Assembly: GCF_029227915.1 (NCBI RefSeq)
Contig: NC_079876.1
Location: 16,118,001-16,182,000 of the forward strand
From: Hydractinia symbiolongicarpus
Taxonomy: Eukaryota; Cnidaria; Hydrozoa; Anthoathecata; Hydractiniidae
Length of the DNA stretch: 64,000 bases
Direction: 5' to 3'
In this document: positions 13,501 through 28,500 of the stretch, piece after piece
How positions within the stretch are numbered: the first letter of the stretch is position 1
Layout of the letters: each line of letters opens with the position of its first letter
Program-made: the position numbers and the translations under genes
The notes under the pieces: model-generated
What the model was told of the DNA's origin: nothing
Seen by the model: the letters and a program-made list of their open reading frames with translations, nothing else
Database searches by the model: none

Positions 13501-16500
13501 ACATATTTGGTGTAGAGTAACCCTAGAAAGATGAAATTTTAATAAACGCAAAAATATATTTACCACAAAAAGGGATTATTTTTCCTATTTCAAATACCTC
13601 ACTATCAATCTTAAACACTTAGAATAATTATTCCAATTGTATCATCTCAGCGCAAAATTGCAAATGGAATATTAAATACTGTGATAGCGATGATGATATC
13701 ACAGATAACATTATGAAGAACCTTAAAAAGTGCAAACCTACATGGATGTGCGATGCATTGATATAATCGCTACCATCGGCTAACGGTTTCTTTAAACGCA
13801 CTCTAGAATGGTCGTCTAAATGAAAACTTATGTTGTTTTACCACAAACGCAAATGGAATGGACAATTTATATTTATTTTCCATACATATTAACTATTATT
13901 AATAAGTGCCAACAGAAACATCAAAGCAGTTTTACGTCCATTTAAGAAATAAAAGCGTATACGTACATGCAACAATGTTAGCATATCTGTTCTTTGGTTT
14001 TAGTTCCGACTTGTTTGCTATCGTCCATCTGTATTGCTGCCCAGAATTCAAATCCTGATCACACAAAAGCATTTAATTTATCGCAATCATATTTTGGAGT
14101 ATAAGTTAAGTGGATAGTGGCAACTGCATGTCAAATAACTTAAGGTACTATGTTCTCTTAAACTTCAGAAGCGACAAGAAGCGTTAAAGAGCTATAAAAA
14201 AAGTGGAAATAGGGAGCGATAGAATGTTCTAGATAGCCATAGTGAATGGTATAATTTTAGATATCGATCCTATCAGAAAGAGAAGCTGTTGCGTATTACA
14301 ATATGGTTACCAGATAAAAAAGGTTGATTTTGTTATTTTTACTTGATCATTTTTCAAAAACAGAGAAAATCAGCCAATAGTTCACATCTCAATGCTTAAT
14401 TTAGGCGTTCATAAGAAACACTTAGCGCGTTTTTATTACCAAGGGACAACAGAGGTTTTCTCATTATAGATAATAACATTCTATCGCTTAAGAAAAAGTT
14501 AATTTATGCTCACCTTATATTCTTGCGTAAGGGCGTCATGGCTGTCCTTTTTTAATCTCTCCCAGTATATAGGAAAATCAACAACGTTAACTGGTGGATA
14601 ACGTGCATCTAATTCAACTGATGTAGGAGGTTTTCTGTCAAGAATAGTATCAGCTGAAATAAAATATCATAAGATTTTAAAACACAAATTTTATGCCAAC
14701 TCCAACAATACAACGGTTTCTACTACGATTTCATGTTCCTTAATGATTTTTATGTGTCTTATCATATGGTTAGAGTTTTTCTCGCACTGTGATTGGCTAA
14801 TCTACACGAAATATATGCTTTATTTTCATTTCTTACCAAAAAACGAGTGCAATTTTTATTTATTTTTCAATTCTACAGTGTAAAAAGCTGATATTTTTTC
14901 CTTATTGGTTTTTTAAAAAACGAGAACTTGTCAGTAAATTTGTTCAATAATTTACCTCATAAAAAACAAAATTAAAAACTAACTAACAATCAATCATAAA
15001 TATTCACAGTTCAATTATTCTTTTATTCCGTACAGATTTTAAGTTTAACTCGGTATCTTTAGTTTAGTGAGGTTATATCTACAGCGCGTTGAAGAATTTT
15101 GTGTTTAATTTGATTGAACTTATCATACACCGCGATACAACTACTACTTATTATATTGCTTTGAGTGAATTTCATTTCGATACGTAAACAATGCAACAAT
15201 CGGTTTTATAAAATTATGAGACAATTTATATAACTATTTGTATAAAAAACTATATTTATAATCTAAATTTGCTTTTTAAAAGAATTTGATTCTTAAAATA
15301 CTTTTGAAGTGGATATCGTCGTATAATTGTACATTTGCATACTATAGTTACCAGCTAAAACAATTACTTACAAGCCTTTTCATCCATATCTGCACTAAGG
15401 TTGACTTCACCCATTTCTACCATTCCAGTTGATCTTTCGCTGTCACTAAGAATTGACAAATCTTGATGTTCCCTTTTTCCTCGAACATTGTTGTGACGTC
15501 TAATTCTAGTAAAAATAGATGTCCAATAATTAATTAAATTTAAACAACACTATTTTTGTGGAAATAACTTCTAGAATATCGAAACTTAGGAGAACACCCA
15601 CCATAAGACTATGTAAATCTGTTAATCATTAATAGCACAATAATCCATCATTCGCTTAGTAAAACTATAGGCAAACTATAATTTATTTTCAATTATACAG
15701 GTAATTCCATAAAGTGAAAGCGCAGTAATTTTTAGATCATGAAATATATAAAACACACCCATATAAAAACAAGTGAATTTACACGCCCTGAATTTGCAAA
15801 TAGTTATAAATTTACTATTTCAACCACTTACCGGATAATAAAAAGTGCAGCCAATATGATCACAATGATGCACACAACTACTACACTTACAACAGCAATT
15901 GTTGTTGTGTTGGAGGAATCGCCACCAGTTGGAGAACCTTTCGGTGATTTACCTGTACAAATATAAATGACTTATTTTTCTTGTAAATTCTCTATAAAAA
16001 TTTAGGACCCTGCAATTTAAGATGTTTGACTATATCTGCACATCGTTTTAGTAATTAAAAAGCCTAGTTGCTCGAATGAAACCTATTTTGTTTCAATCAA
16101 ATCTTTTAAAAAATACCTTACTATAATTTATGTAAAACAATTTACGGATATAAAATACAAGAAAATTAATAGGCAACATACCGTTAGTTTTAACAGATGA
16201 TAGCCAAGGTGTAGAATAGAATCTTTCACCCTAAGAAACCGTGAAGTTTGAATAAAACTGATCATGCACATTCTGTGATGCTAAAATCTCTCATGTTGTA
16301 TACAGGTTTAAGAAAAGATGTATAAATAGTTTAATTCCCATTTAATTTTAAGTAAAGTACTACTTTTAAACAATTAACCTTTCGAACAGCTCAAAAATTC
16401 AAAGCCTATGCAAAATACAAGTCATTTATATATACCTCATAATATGCCCTTTGCAATATTGAGTACTCAGTACCACGTGTCAATTCTACATTTACGAATG

Positions 16501-19500
16501 ATGTGAAACTGTATGTCGAATCTCTCTTCACTCTAAAAGATTGCTGATTGTATATTTTTCCATCTCCTACTTTGAACTTGGAATAATCACTAAACTTCTC
16601 AGCAGGAAACTCAGCAGTGATATAAAGTTTTTTATTGTTTTCGCTATATGGTTCTAAGTTAGTTGGATCAAGTGAGGTTATGCTACCTGCAGCGACAATT
16701 ATTTGATAGTACCTAAACGATTTTAAAGATATATAAAAAATACATTGCGTTAAAGGTCTAGACAGTCCACTCTTCCACAAAATAGAATGTTCAGACTTTT
16801 CTTAGGCAATTTATTTAATGATTTTGACCAGAGGATGTTATTCAAAAATGCTCCATTGAGCAACATCAAAAAATATCAGAATATAAAAGCATTCAAATTT
16901 TTAATAATAAATTCACTTATTTTAGAAAACAAAGCTTCTTGTGTAAAGTACATCGTCGATTTAAAATTGTACATGAAAAGTTTTGTTTTTTTAATATATA
17001 TCTGGCGAAAAAGAGATTACTTAAGTTTTTCTTTTTGTTAAAAATTAGTTTTTTAACTAACTAGAATCTCAACCTTTTTCAGGTTCTTGGACATTGCATG
17101 AATGTTGTGCATAAAAAAACACCTTCAGCTTACGTCAAACAAACTGGGAAAATTCAATGAATGACTGAAACGAATAAATGTAGTTCAGAAAGGTAAAGGA
17201 TATTTACCTCACAAGAAAAAAAGAATGCCACCCGATGAAAAAAGGTACAAAAAGACATACTTAACATTACTTGGACCTTTTGATACTTGAATTGTTATTG
17301 AAGTATCTGTCTTCTCTGTATTATTTTTCTCAATTTTTAAAAGATCTCTGCGTTCTAAAATTTTTTAAACATCATGCTTTATTATGCAATTTTAATAGAT
17401 TCTTATCCAAAGTAAATCACTTTATATACTAACAATATTAACAAGTCCCACTAAAACCGAAAGAAGTAAATCAAGGCGGACTCCTACGGTGCTAAACAAA
17501 TGGTGAAAAATAACCCTGTCTAAAATTAAATCAAATACAAGTAACGTTGTTGTACATGCTAACAAAGCTGGTTTTATGTTTACTGCTTTGAGATCATTAA
17601 CCAAAATGTAAAAACACAGAGTAGCAAGCAAATCACCTATCATTTTGCTTGAAAAATTACCACGTAGCCTAGTACCATTCTAAATAATAATAAAAAACAC
17701 AGTGTTCACAACAGATCTGGTAGCAGATTGTTTACTATTAGTACAGTAGAGTAGCGTCAAAAACTGATTATACAATATATTACTTTTAGTGCTTAGCATG
17801 TGGCGTAATATCAGTCCTATGTATACATACCTTAGTAGCTTAAATGGAAGCTAAAAAACTTAAGAGCGCTTAGAAAACACCCCTGAAAACTATATTTTGT
17901 ATTATATAATACTTTTGTTTATATTTTTTTATGCTAGAACAATTTATGTAATTAAATGCAATTTGATTAGCTGGAAATTGTATTATATGCTAATTTAATT
18001 TTCCCATGACGGATTTTGCGTTATAAAAAGATTGGAAAGCGATTTTCAAAAACATTGTCAATGTTAACACAATGAAAACCTTACCTTTGATGTAACTACA
18101 GCACGGAAACAAAAGATGAAATTTCCAATCAAAGGGATGTGTACAGTTTTATCATGGATAGTAGAATTTTCTATTCCTTTAAAAATGGTCGCATTAACGT
18201 TATGCGCAACTTCTTCAGGATTCAATGTGAAATTCTCTTTAGTTAAAATGCATTCTGATCTTGAAACAGCAAATTCATATGAACTAAAAATACGCGTTTT
18301 ATTATGATTATTAAAACTCGTCAAAGTTGAAGTTCGCTAAAAAAACTTAGGCTAAGAATGGTCTATTGTAGTTTCAATTTTATTCTTTGACAATAAAATA
18401 ATTCCTTTCGAGGTTTAATTCTTGAAATTTTTAAGGTTGAATTTCTGTAATTTGTAAAACTTAATTAATGCTCACCAAATTAGCCAAGAGAACCAATTTG
18501 CAAAAATTTTCCATCCACAAAAGTTAAATATGTGAAAAATAATTAACTATGTAAAAGCCAATTCGGTTTGTTCACTGAAAGTATCCACAAAATGACAAGG
18601 CTGCTTATCAAACCAATTTATTACTTATTTAGCCAACTAGAGACATTGCAAATACACGCATAGTAAAGTCCTCTTGCTGTAACATGAGTATTACCTGATA
18701 GGTCCAGTATATGGTTGCACCGAACTCAAAGAAAGCACCTCCTTTATCATTGGATCTTTAAACAAAGACACGCTTGGAGAATATGGTCCTGTTAAAAGTG
18801 AAAATCACATTAAAAATGTGATATATATTAACTAATATATATTTCAAATTATATACATGGGTAAAATATTTCCAAAGTTTCACAAATTTATTACGGAATT
18901 ATCAGTTGTGAATAGTATATAGGAGACTCCCTGTAACTTGAACAACGGACAACTCGAACTTTTATTATCTGGAGCTGATTTGCCCGGTCCCTAAGTATTC
19001 CCTATTACATTCTCATAAAAAACGTTCGCTATCTTAAACCATTTTCGAGTTCCCCTTCGGACTATTCCTTCAGATAACTCGAACTTTAAAGGAGGGAGGA
19101 GAAACAACTTTTTTGATAAAAATTAAATTTCTTTAATTCTAATTATTTCACTTTTTAAAATAGATATAAACTTCACTTGTCCGGATATATGTAGTGTGCA
19201 GGGAATTTGCAAACCTTCTCCATCGCCAAGATTATACCTTTTTCCAATGATCTTTACATGACAATTTGAATATAGGTCACTACGCAAGAAATAAAACACG
19301 TTCTTTGCAAATCTTCCGGTTTTGTCTTTTTTTTGATGCCCCATAACATTTTTGTCCTTTATAATAGCTACAGCAAACTTGTCAACATGATTATCTGGTT
19401 CAATGGACACTTCTAACAGTTCGTCTAGGTCTCTGGTGAAGGAAACGCGTGTACCGATAAAATGACTCCGTCTTGGGCAGAAACTACGCTGCCAACCGTT

Positions 19501-22500
19501 CTAGCTAAGTATGAACTCAACCAGATCTACAATGTAGACAATTTGGTTTGTTTTATCGTGCTCAAACAGATAAATTTCTACACCTCATAGATGAAAGATG
19601 CGTTGGTGGTAAGCATAGTAAGCTTCGACTTACAGGATTTGCAGCGGCTAATGCAGCGGGGGAAATGTTGCCAATGTTTGTCATTTGAAAGTCAAAATTC
19701 CCACCATGTTTTAAGAATATAAAACATTTACCATGTCGCTATGGCAGTCAAAACAAAAGCTGGATGGACAGCATATTGTTTGAAGAATGTTTCTGTGAAA
19801 TAGATCGACGTTTCACTGCAGAAGGAAAAAAATTGGTCTAGTGGTTGATAATTGTCCGGCCCATCCATCAATTAATGACCTTGAATCTGTCGATTTAATT
19901 TTCCTGCCACCTAACGCAAAGCTTCAACCAATGGGTCAGGGCGTCATACGATCTCTAAAAGCTTACTAAAAGTCATTGTCTGTCTGACAATTAATTGATG
20001 CCATAGAGAATAACAAACCACTTCCTAAATTTTCTATACTGGATGCAATGCGATGTAAGTTAAAAAAGAAACGGTTATTTAAAAAGAAAAGCAAGCCGAA
20101 TCTTTGTCAGAGGCTGATGATCCTTTAAGTTAACTGTTCATGTGACTGAGTTTTCCCCGAAGGAATCACTGCTGCTGACATTGTATCTGCTGATGACTCT
20201 GTCATAAACACGGAACCCGTTATGACCAATGACGAAATTTTATTAGAAATCCTAGATCAAGATGATCATGCAACGGAAGAAAGCGATAATTATACTTCAC
20301 ATATTCAACCAAGTTGTCCCAAATCTGATGGTGTTCGCCGAGTACTGGAGGCCTTGCGCGAGTACATGCTGTTCAGTGAAAATGGAGAGTGCATACACCA
20401 ATGTATTCATAAAATTGACACAATTGTACAGAATGAGTTAACCTCCACATTGAAACAAATGGATATTCAAGATTATTATCAAAATCAGTAATCTTTGACA
20501 AAATGTGATACTTTAGTAGTTTTTTTTAAAAAAGAAAAATCGCCTTAACTCGAACTATTATCTTATTTTTCCTAAAGTTCAACTTAACGGGACCTTCGCT
20601 TAATTTTCCCGTTCCGTTGGAGGTTTGAGTTAACGGGAGTATACTGTATACATTAACAAAATAAATTTGTTAACCAAAAAGTAATTAAAATAAGCTAATT
20701 TCATTAGTGATCTGGCGGTACTGCTTTATGATTTTTGATAATATTTTTACTGACACGATGGCACTTAACAACTTGCTTTTTGAGGTGACAATGTGGACCT
20801 TTTCTGTTCATTTCATTCGTGACTGATTATCGCATACCGCGTTAAACTTGCAGTTTTGTAAATATAACCCATTTGTCAAAAACACATATTAAGCACTTTT
20901 GTCCGACTTAATCATTCCACATACATATATAGTAACTAGTATGTATAGTGTTAATTAGAAAGCTCAACTGTAAATAACAGAATTCTCACAACAACTAGAC
21001 AAAGGAAACATCCATGCATAGTGAAAGTCACTTACTATCATATTCAGTCTCAAACTTTTGTTCTTTGGACAATGGGCCTGCTCCACCACCAGTGGTGGCA
21101 TGTATACGAATTGTATAATTTGTTCCTGGATATAAATCTTTCACTGTTAAAAACGTAGCATTGGTGTGGCCTGAGACATCATGAACAAAATTTTTGTAGT
21201 AAGTCTTTCGACCAATAATTTTGATCTAAATTTAAAACGAAACGTTACACAGAATAAGAGTGGTTAATATGTATATGTTCACCAGAGATGGCATACAACA
21301 CATAAGAAAAAAGAATTTCTTACATTATAAACTTTTATAATTCCATTTATTTGATAAGGTTCTTTCCAATTTAAATAAATTGTAGTGGGTGATTTCTTTT
21401 GAACACTGATATTTCGTGGTTCAGTGGGCTCTAAATAATCAAACTAGAGGTAATAAAACAGAAATACAATATTTGATTTTTGGTTTAAGAAGTAAACAGA
21501 GTTTGAAGCCAGGGTCAAGACTTAACAATAATATGGAATATAAATAACAATAACATAAGTAATAAAAACGCTAAATTAAAAAAAGATTATGACTATAGAA
21601 TACCAAAACTCTCAGGAAACACCATGTAAAATCAAAACATAAATTAAAAACACAAAAATAAGAAAATAAATAAATAAACAAAAGAACTATACATAATCAC
21701 CTCCTTCCAGTGTTTTTGTTTCTACAACATCACTCCATGGTCCAATAAAAAAGTTTTCTTTTGTGTAAGCTCGAACCTGTACCAAAAAAAATTAAAAACA
21801 ATTGAAACTGTAAAAAAAGGCAAACCTGAAATTCTTCCACACAATTTTTATAAATTAACGGAAGTATATGCTACAACGGGCACGTACGGAACTAATTACC
21901 TGAACTTCATATTCTTGGAAATTACTTAAGTTTTTAATGGTGAAAGACATATTCTCTGAAATGCTTGTAACATTTAAAACAGCTTGTAAATTGTATTTTT
22001 CTTTATATTTTATCTCATATTTACTGATAACTCCACCAACAGGTTCAGGTTGAAGCCAAGAAACCAAAATTTCTTCTTTGGACTTCGGCATTAATGTAAC
22101 ATTTCGAGGTATTGATGGAACTGGAATATATAAATGTAAACAGTCAGAATTATCGTAATCCTTGCTAACATTATGGCAAGCAAAATGCTTTCTAAATTAT
22201 GTAAATAAACAACATGTTTTACCTCCTTCAGCAGTTTTAAAAGATACATTTTTCCTAGCGGATTCAGTTAGCCGATTGTAGCTAGAAACAGTTATAACGT
22301 AATCTGTATAGGGTTCTAGTTTGTCAAGAAAATGATTCGAGGCACTACCAATATTGGATGTGTTTCCTTTAAACAATAATTTATTCCCAGTTGTTGGAAA
22401 ATCACCAGTTGATTGTCCAAAAGATATAGTAATTGTAGCTGTGGTATTCGTAGATATGACATTTACATTTGGTGGACTAACAGTTGCTGAAACAAAGGTA

Positions 22501-25500
22501 TGAAACATTTTGACTTGTTGACAGATGTGTAGCAATATTATCTTTGTATGTAAAAATGTTGCTACAAAGAATATAAAGTCACGCCAGGCTCTTCTCTCTG
22601 TTGTAACTAATACTCCAAAAACGGAACACATTCCATCACGATCTCAACTTGGTTGCCAATATGTCACCAACATTTTTACATACTATACTAGTATACTTCT
22701 AGCAACCAAATGTTGTGAATTAACTATTATTGTGCCCACCTAACATGGGGACTAATTTTTCTTTCATCATGCGTAAAAAAATTACCCTATATAACCACCA
22801 ACTTAATAATTATTTAACAAAGTAAATTATAAAGTGTGGATTTTATATTTTATCTGAATGAGATTTTAAAAGGACGTTATGTTGAGTTCCACAGGGCAGC
22901 CAACATAAGAAAAAAGGAAAATTAAATTTAGAAAACCATACCATTAAAACCAATATAACTTGCTGTCACAATTTGTTGTCCCTTGTTTGTTGAATCACCA
23001 GGGTAGTATGCAGCACAAGTATAATTTATATAACATGTTGTGTTACTGATATTACTATAGTCACATGAAATATTGTTTTTAATAATCCAATCAGTCATGT
23101 TTCGATGAATTTGTAAGTTGGAGATGTAAGTACCATTGACGTTATTGGAAGACCCATTTATATCCATGCTATGATAAGCAGATAAATCTTCTGTAGGAAA
23201 ATTCCACTCCTGTTGAAACCCAGGTTGTGCTTCAACAAAACACTTGATTGATTTACTTGTGTTTTTTACAATTGCAACTGATTTAAGAACTTCTACTTTA
23301 GGATGAGTAGCTAAAATACAAACATATATGTTACAAAATAAATCTGATAAACACAATACGACAATTTATTGCTGTATCAATTTTCCCAATTTTAGGCAAC
23401 TTCCCTTTCATTTTTATTTTAATATTCAACATTTTTTAACTGTTGTGTGGGAAATACAACAAAATACCCAAACACTAAACCGGTACATTAATTCATAAAA
23501 TTTTCTAGGCTTGAAATTTTCAGATTTAAGTTGCATGTGTACCTGACACAGGTATTTAATTTCTGCGCGCATCTTGGCTCTTATATACAAAAATGCTATA
23601 TCAGTACTTCGATGTCTTGCACAACTGTCAAAATTAAAAGTTTATAAAGTTCTATTTGTGTTTTTATGTAAACGGAACGTTCGCATGGCTAATTAGCATT
23701 TGAAACTGCATTAATTAACGCTGCTAATATTGTGATTATTGGTGATATTAAACTATATGAATAATTTTGTAAAGAAAAAACAAAACAAAACTTTAAGTAT
23801 CATTATTCGCTTTTTCCAATTTTTCCAGTTCTGGAGTAATAAAATTATTGAGTCCAATTTAAAAAAGTATTCCATTTCAAATTTCCGTGCAGGGCAAAAC
23901 GCAAAAAATTGGCTTTTCCGCACAACCAATTATTCGACCAGGCCTTTGTGGAAAAATTAAATGTGCACAGAAAGTTTTAAAGTTAAGCTATCTAGTTAGT
24001 ATCAAAGCAATGATAACCTTTATGACAGCCAAGCAATTCCCAACGCATGCTGCAACCATGTTCGTTCCAAGATGTTGGATGCAAACGAACACATTTAGCA
24101 GATATTGGAACGGGAAATTTTCTTACTACTGTACCATATCTACTTGTTGCTCCACTAGACATCTAAAATTAAGACAGAGAATTTTAATAATCTTATCAGA
24201 AATACACGATAGACAAATTTATCGATTCAATTTATTCAATATTACATATGTAAAATCATAAGTTTAAAATTTTGAATTTTAAATACAAGGTAGAAACAGA
24301 ACCAGGAAAAACACATACCGTAACATTATTGCTCAAAGTATAATTATATAAAGTTCTGTTTCCTTGATATCCATATGATATATAATATGATAAAACTCTT
24401 CCATCATTGTAATATCCTTGTCCTTGTATTGCAACAGCATTAATGAGTTTCTGTGAATCAAAGCATACTTGAATCCAAGGTTGATGATCTGCAAAAACAA
24501 CAATTAAAAACAATCTTATTTTTCAAAAGAAAACTACCTCTGGAGCAAAATGCAACGATTTTTATACTTCTTACCTGTCCTTCAAAACATTAGAACGACA
24601 TTAGAAGCTATTTTGATCGTTTTGAAATGGACATACAAAACTTTTCAGCAGGTCATATTCCACAACAATTTTTAAAAGCTACCATCATTATATTGATTTC
24701 TTATCAAATAATTGATTTTCTTTATTCAAGCTCTATATTTTAAGTTTGATCGTTTATCATCCTTTGCTACAAAACCCACTAACTTCCCATTGTCTTAATG
24801 TTTTTTGAAATTACACCCATTTACAGCTTAAAACATTGTCCTTTTTTCGTTAATTTAAATTGCTTATTTGGATCAGAAATAATAAAGAAGACTAAATGCA
24901 ACATTCACTAAATAAACACTACAAGTTTTAAATAAACAATAACATTTTTTACAATCGTTTAGTTTGACTTTAAAGGATAAAAATAATATTGTAATTAAAA
25001 AAAAGAAGTGGAAGTCTACAAAAAGTATTACTGAAAGTCATTATTCGAGGCATGCTTTTCTATTGTCTTGTAACAGACATCATTAGCATCAAGTAACATG
25101 ACTTACAACTAAACGCAAAGGGAGTAAGACTTCCCCCGTACCAAGTTTAAAAAGGCTAACTTGCCAATTGCCAAAATTGTTCGAATTTCACCAATATAGG
25201 AGGATTGGGCCAATTTATTCTTCAAATTTATTCTTTAAATTATGCAGATTTGTGACCTTCCATCATAAAAATACAGCTAGTTAAAAAAGTTTCCAATTCA
25301 GACAAAAAAATATATTAACCTTTATTTTCATATTTTGTCCAATCTCCAATCATGTTATTAAGACCGCTATTTTTTGGTCCATTTGCTGCTTCTACACCTC
25401 CATTATTATATACAGACGACGAGCTCATTGTAACACCATGATTACCTTCTATACCAAGTTTGTGCATACAACCTAAACAATTATATATGACGAAAATGTG

Positions 25501-28500
25501 AGATAATTTAGACAAACACACATCAATATCAGGTGAAATAATTACCATTATCACATCCAATAAACTGAATTTCTCCACACACGTTTGTTGACGATGTTAC
25601 TATATCAATAACTTTACAAATAATTTCTTCCTTAAACCAAAACATCAATGTTGAATCATCACTTCTAGGCTGCGACAACTAGAGAAAAAATCAATATAAA
25701 AATTCAAGAAACAGAACATTTAATGGAAATTTGATGTACATATAATAAACTTTATCACCCAACTATCACAAGATGGCAATATAATTTTTTGAAATCTACG
25801 ACTATAATGAAACTTGTAGAAGGAGGAAATTTGCAAAAAATTATTATTTTTATAAACATAAACTAGCCAAAAGTTAACCTATAGTTAAAGGATTAATTCA
25901 TAAAACCTAATCTTTTATTGTCTTCATTTTCTTCATGTTGAAAAAAATTTCGCATCAATATTCTTGGAAAATTTAACGACATAATTTTTTTCAAATTTTA
26001 CCAAAAGTAAACAAAAACATAGTGTTTGTACTTTTTTAAAAAAACTAAATATTTGAAGGCCACAACGCATTTGGTTATGCTGCAATTAAAGTTAGGAAAA
26101 CAATCATAGTTTATTTTATCTAATCTGCAAACCATGAAAGCTTTGCAAAAATAGCTTCTTACCAATTTAATTAAAAAAAAATAAGAAAGGATGTAAAAAG
26201 TTGTTTGATTATTATTCCTAACCTAAAATTTTTAGTCTTTAAAATTAATGAAAATTACTGTGTTCAGGTCATAGGTTCGGCAATAAGCTAAAGCATATTG
26301 TATAGATATTTACCTCAGTTATTACGAAATGCTATTTTGCATAATAGCCTTAATACAATATTATGTTGAAATAACACTTTATGTAAATTATCCAAAACAT
26401 TACCTTTGTTTGGTTAATTTTCTCCATTTCAGTCATGTTTTTAGGTGACTGCCCATATCTAATGTGAAAATCACTAAAATTGTTGTTATTTAACCTAAGT
26501 CCTGTCAACGTAACCCTTTTCCCAAAATGATAACGGATGTATGATAAGTTTTTGCTGCAGATTTGTGAAAATGGTTTGGATTGTGGCAGGTTCAATTGCA
26601 CAGGAAAGACAGGAGATGAACAAGCTGAAAATAAATAGTAACAAAAATTAGGACAGTAGACAAACCTAACAAAACACTGAGTAACATTACTACTTACTTT
26701 CAGCACATCCATACAATTCAACCTTTAGACAAGCTTGGTTATCTCCAACAAAATGGAATTCGATATAACGTAATGTTATCTCTTTGTTTTTAAACCAGTA
26801 TCGTCTTGTGTATTTGCTTCGTGGATAATCATACGTCTAAAAAAAGGTTTAATGGTCACGACTTACATTTCACACGGCACATATCTCACATTTTTATTAT
26901 GATAGATGTCAACCTCACCCTACGAGTATCACTCGAGGTATCATCCATTTTTACTATTTCAGTGTTGTTCATACTAGATACACTGTATTTGAACCAGACT
27001 TGATGGATGGCAAATGAGTATCCTTGTAATGCCATCCCAGTAACTGTCATAACTCGACCAAGATCAATCTTTAACCAAATTATGCCTGAACTTGCGCACC
27101 AAAATTTATCACTGTTAAGACGAGCATTTGATGCCTTTAAACCACCATCGGGTTTGGATGATGTGAATTGTAAATCATTGATAATCCCATTCTCAAATCC
27201 CAGGGCTTGCATACAAGGTCCTAAAGGGAGCTATACATTTTTATTGTGTCCTTTTTAAATTTTATTATAAAAGTGCTACCTTTTAGTTAAGTTTTAAAGT
27301 TCTATTTTCCATATATTGCTGTGTTTACTATAACTTTGTTTTGGCAATAACCGTTATCAAATAAAGGATTGAATTAAAACAGAAAAAAAATGTCATTAAC
27401 CGCCACTTTCTAAACACTAACACAAAACAAAAAGTCACATACCATAAACGCTAAATTTTAATTTACAAAATAAAACACTGCACAAATTATGGCTTCCGTG
27501 AATTTATTAATTTCCGGTAGTTTCTTTTAACTACGGCAATAGGTTTTCTGAATAAAACAAAACTTAAATAAAGGTTAATGTTCAAACCTGCCGGAGAAGT
27601 TTTAACTGAAATTTCGGTACTCCAATTGCCACTGGTACTGGGTGATAATAAAAGAAACCGCATCTATATGAAAGCACAAAATAAGACATTATGTAATTTT
27701 ATTTATATAAAAAGGGTAAAAATAACTCATTACAAAAACTAATACACCATCCTACACTGTCAGTATATCTAACCTATCCTTAACTTCTGCTGTTGTAAAA
27801 AAATTAAAAGAGGTTTGGAATAATTTATAAAATCTTTCAGCCGGCATCATTTATACCTTATTTTTTTACAACACTAGGTTTACATTCACTACTATATTTT
27901 CTAACTTTATCATTTACTTTACAATAAAAGGCATGTTTATGTTATTTGTAATTACAAACAAACGACTCCCTTCTCGTACTTCGTTTTCATCTTTCTCTTT
28001 AATGAAAAATAGGAAAACAAATCGGTTTAAACACCCTAAATTACACATAAGAAATTCTCAACTCTATAAAACGTTTTTCTTCTAATTGCAGCTCTAAGAT
28101 TTGGAAACTATTTATTTGCCATAAGCACCTTTGCTCTGCACCTTTATTCTGAAATCCATGTCAGTTATATAGAAATCGGTTTTGCATTGCTTTAAATATA
28201 ATGTTCAAAATTCGCGCTCGTTTTTATACAAAAAAAAACACAAGACTATCTCACAATTCTAGGTATATATACATAAGCTTTCACTCTACACATTGATAAA
28301 TTCCATGTAACTATAAGCCAGAAAATGAAAATACCACTGGATCCCTCATATATAAGTTTCTGGGTAGCTTTTTCAACAACCTCAAAAGAAATATATTTAA
28401 GATTTGTACGAACTACCAACGTTCAGATTTACATAAAAATAAAAAGAGGGGCAAAAGAAGCAGAAAAATCTGTAAAATAAGGATCTGTAATAGACAATGA

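Larger units (their letters stand above)
18914..20646 (+). mobile_element. Tigger/pogo-type DNA transposon, degenerate
   Basis: The right end, read inwards, begins CAGTATACTCCCGTTAACTC, the classical Tigger-type terminal inverted repeat, and is followed by TA as expected for this superfamily. The left end near 18914 is a worn version (AGTATA, then CTGTAACTTGAACAAC). The element lies in the intron between phosphatase exons 26 and 27 and is in antisense to that gene. It contains a broken transposase on the plus strand and a HIRAN-like open frame on the minus strand. Exact left boundary uncertain. Confidence 0.75.

Noticed and set aside
17422-17643. 73-codon hydrophobic minus-strand frame as a membrane segment of the receptor
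   Set aside because: It lies in an intron that must be removed to keep the frame; the receptor already has a fitting membrane helix at 15832..15952.
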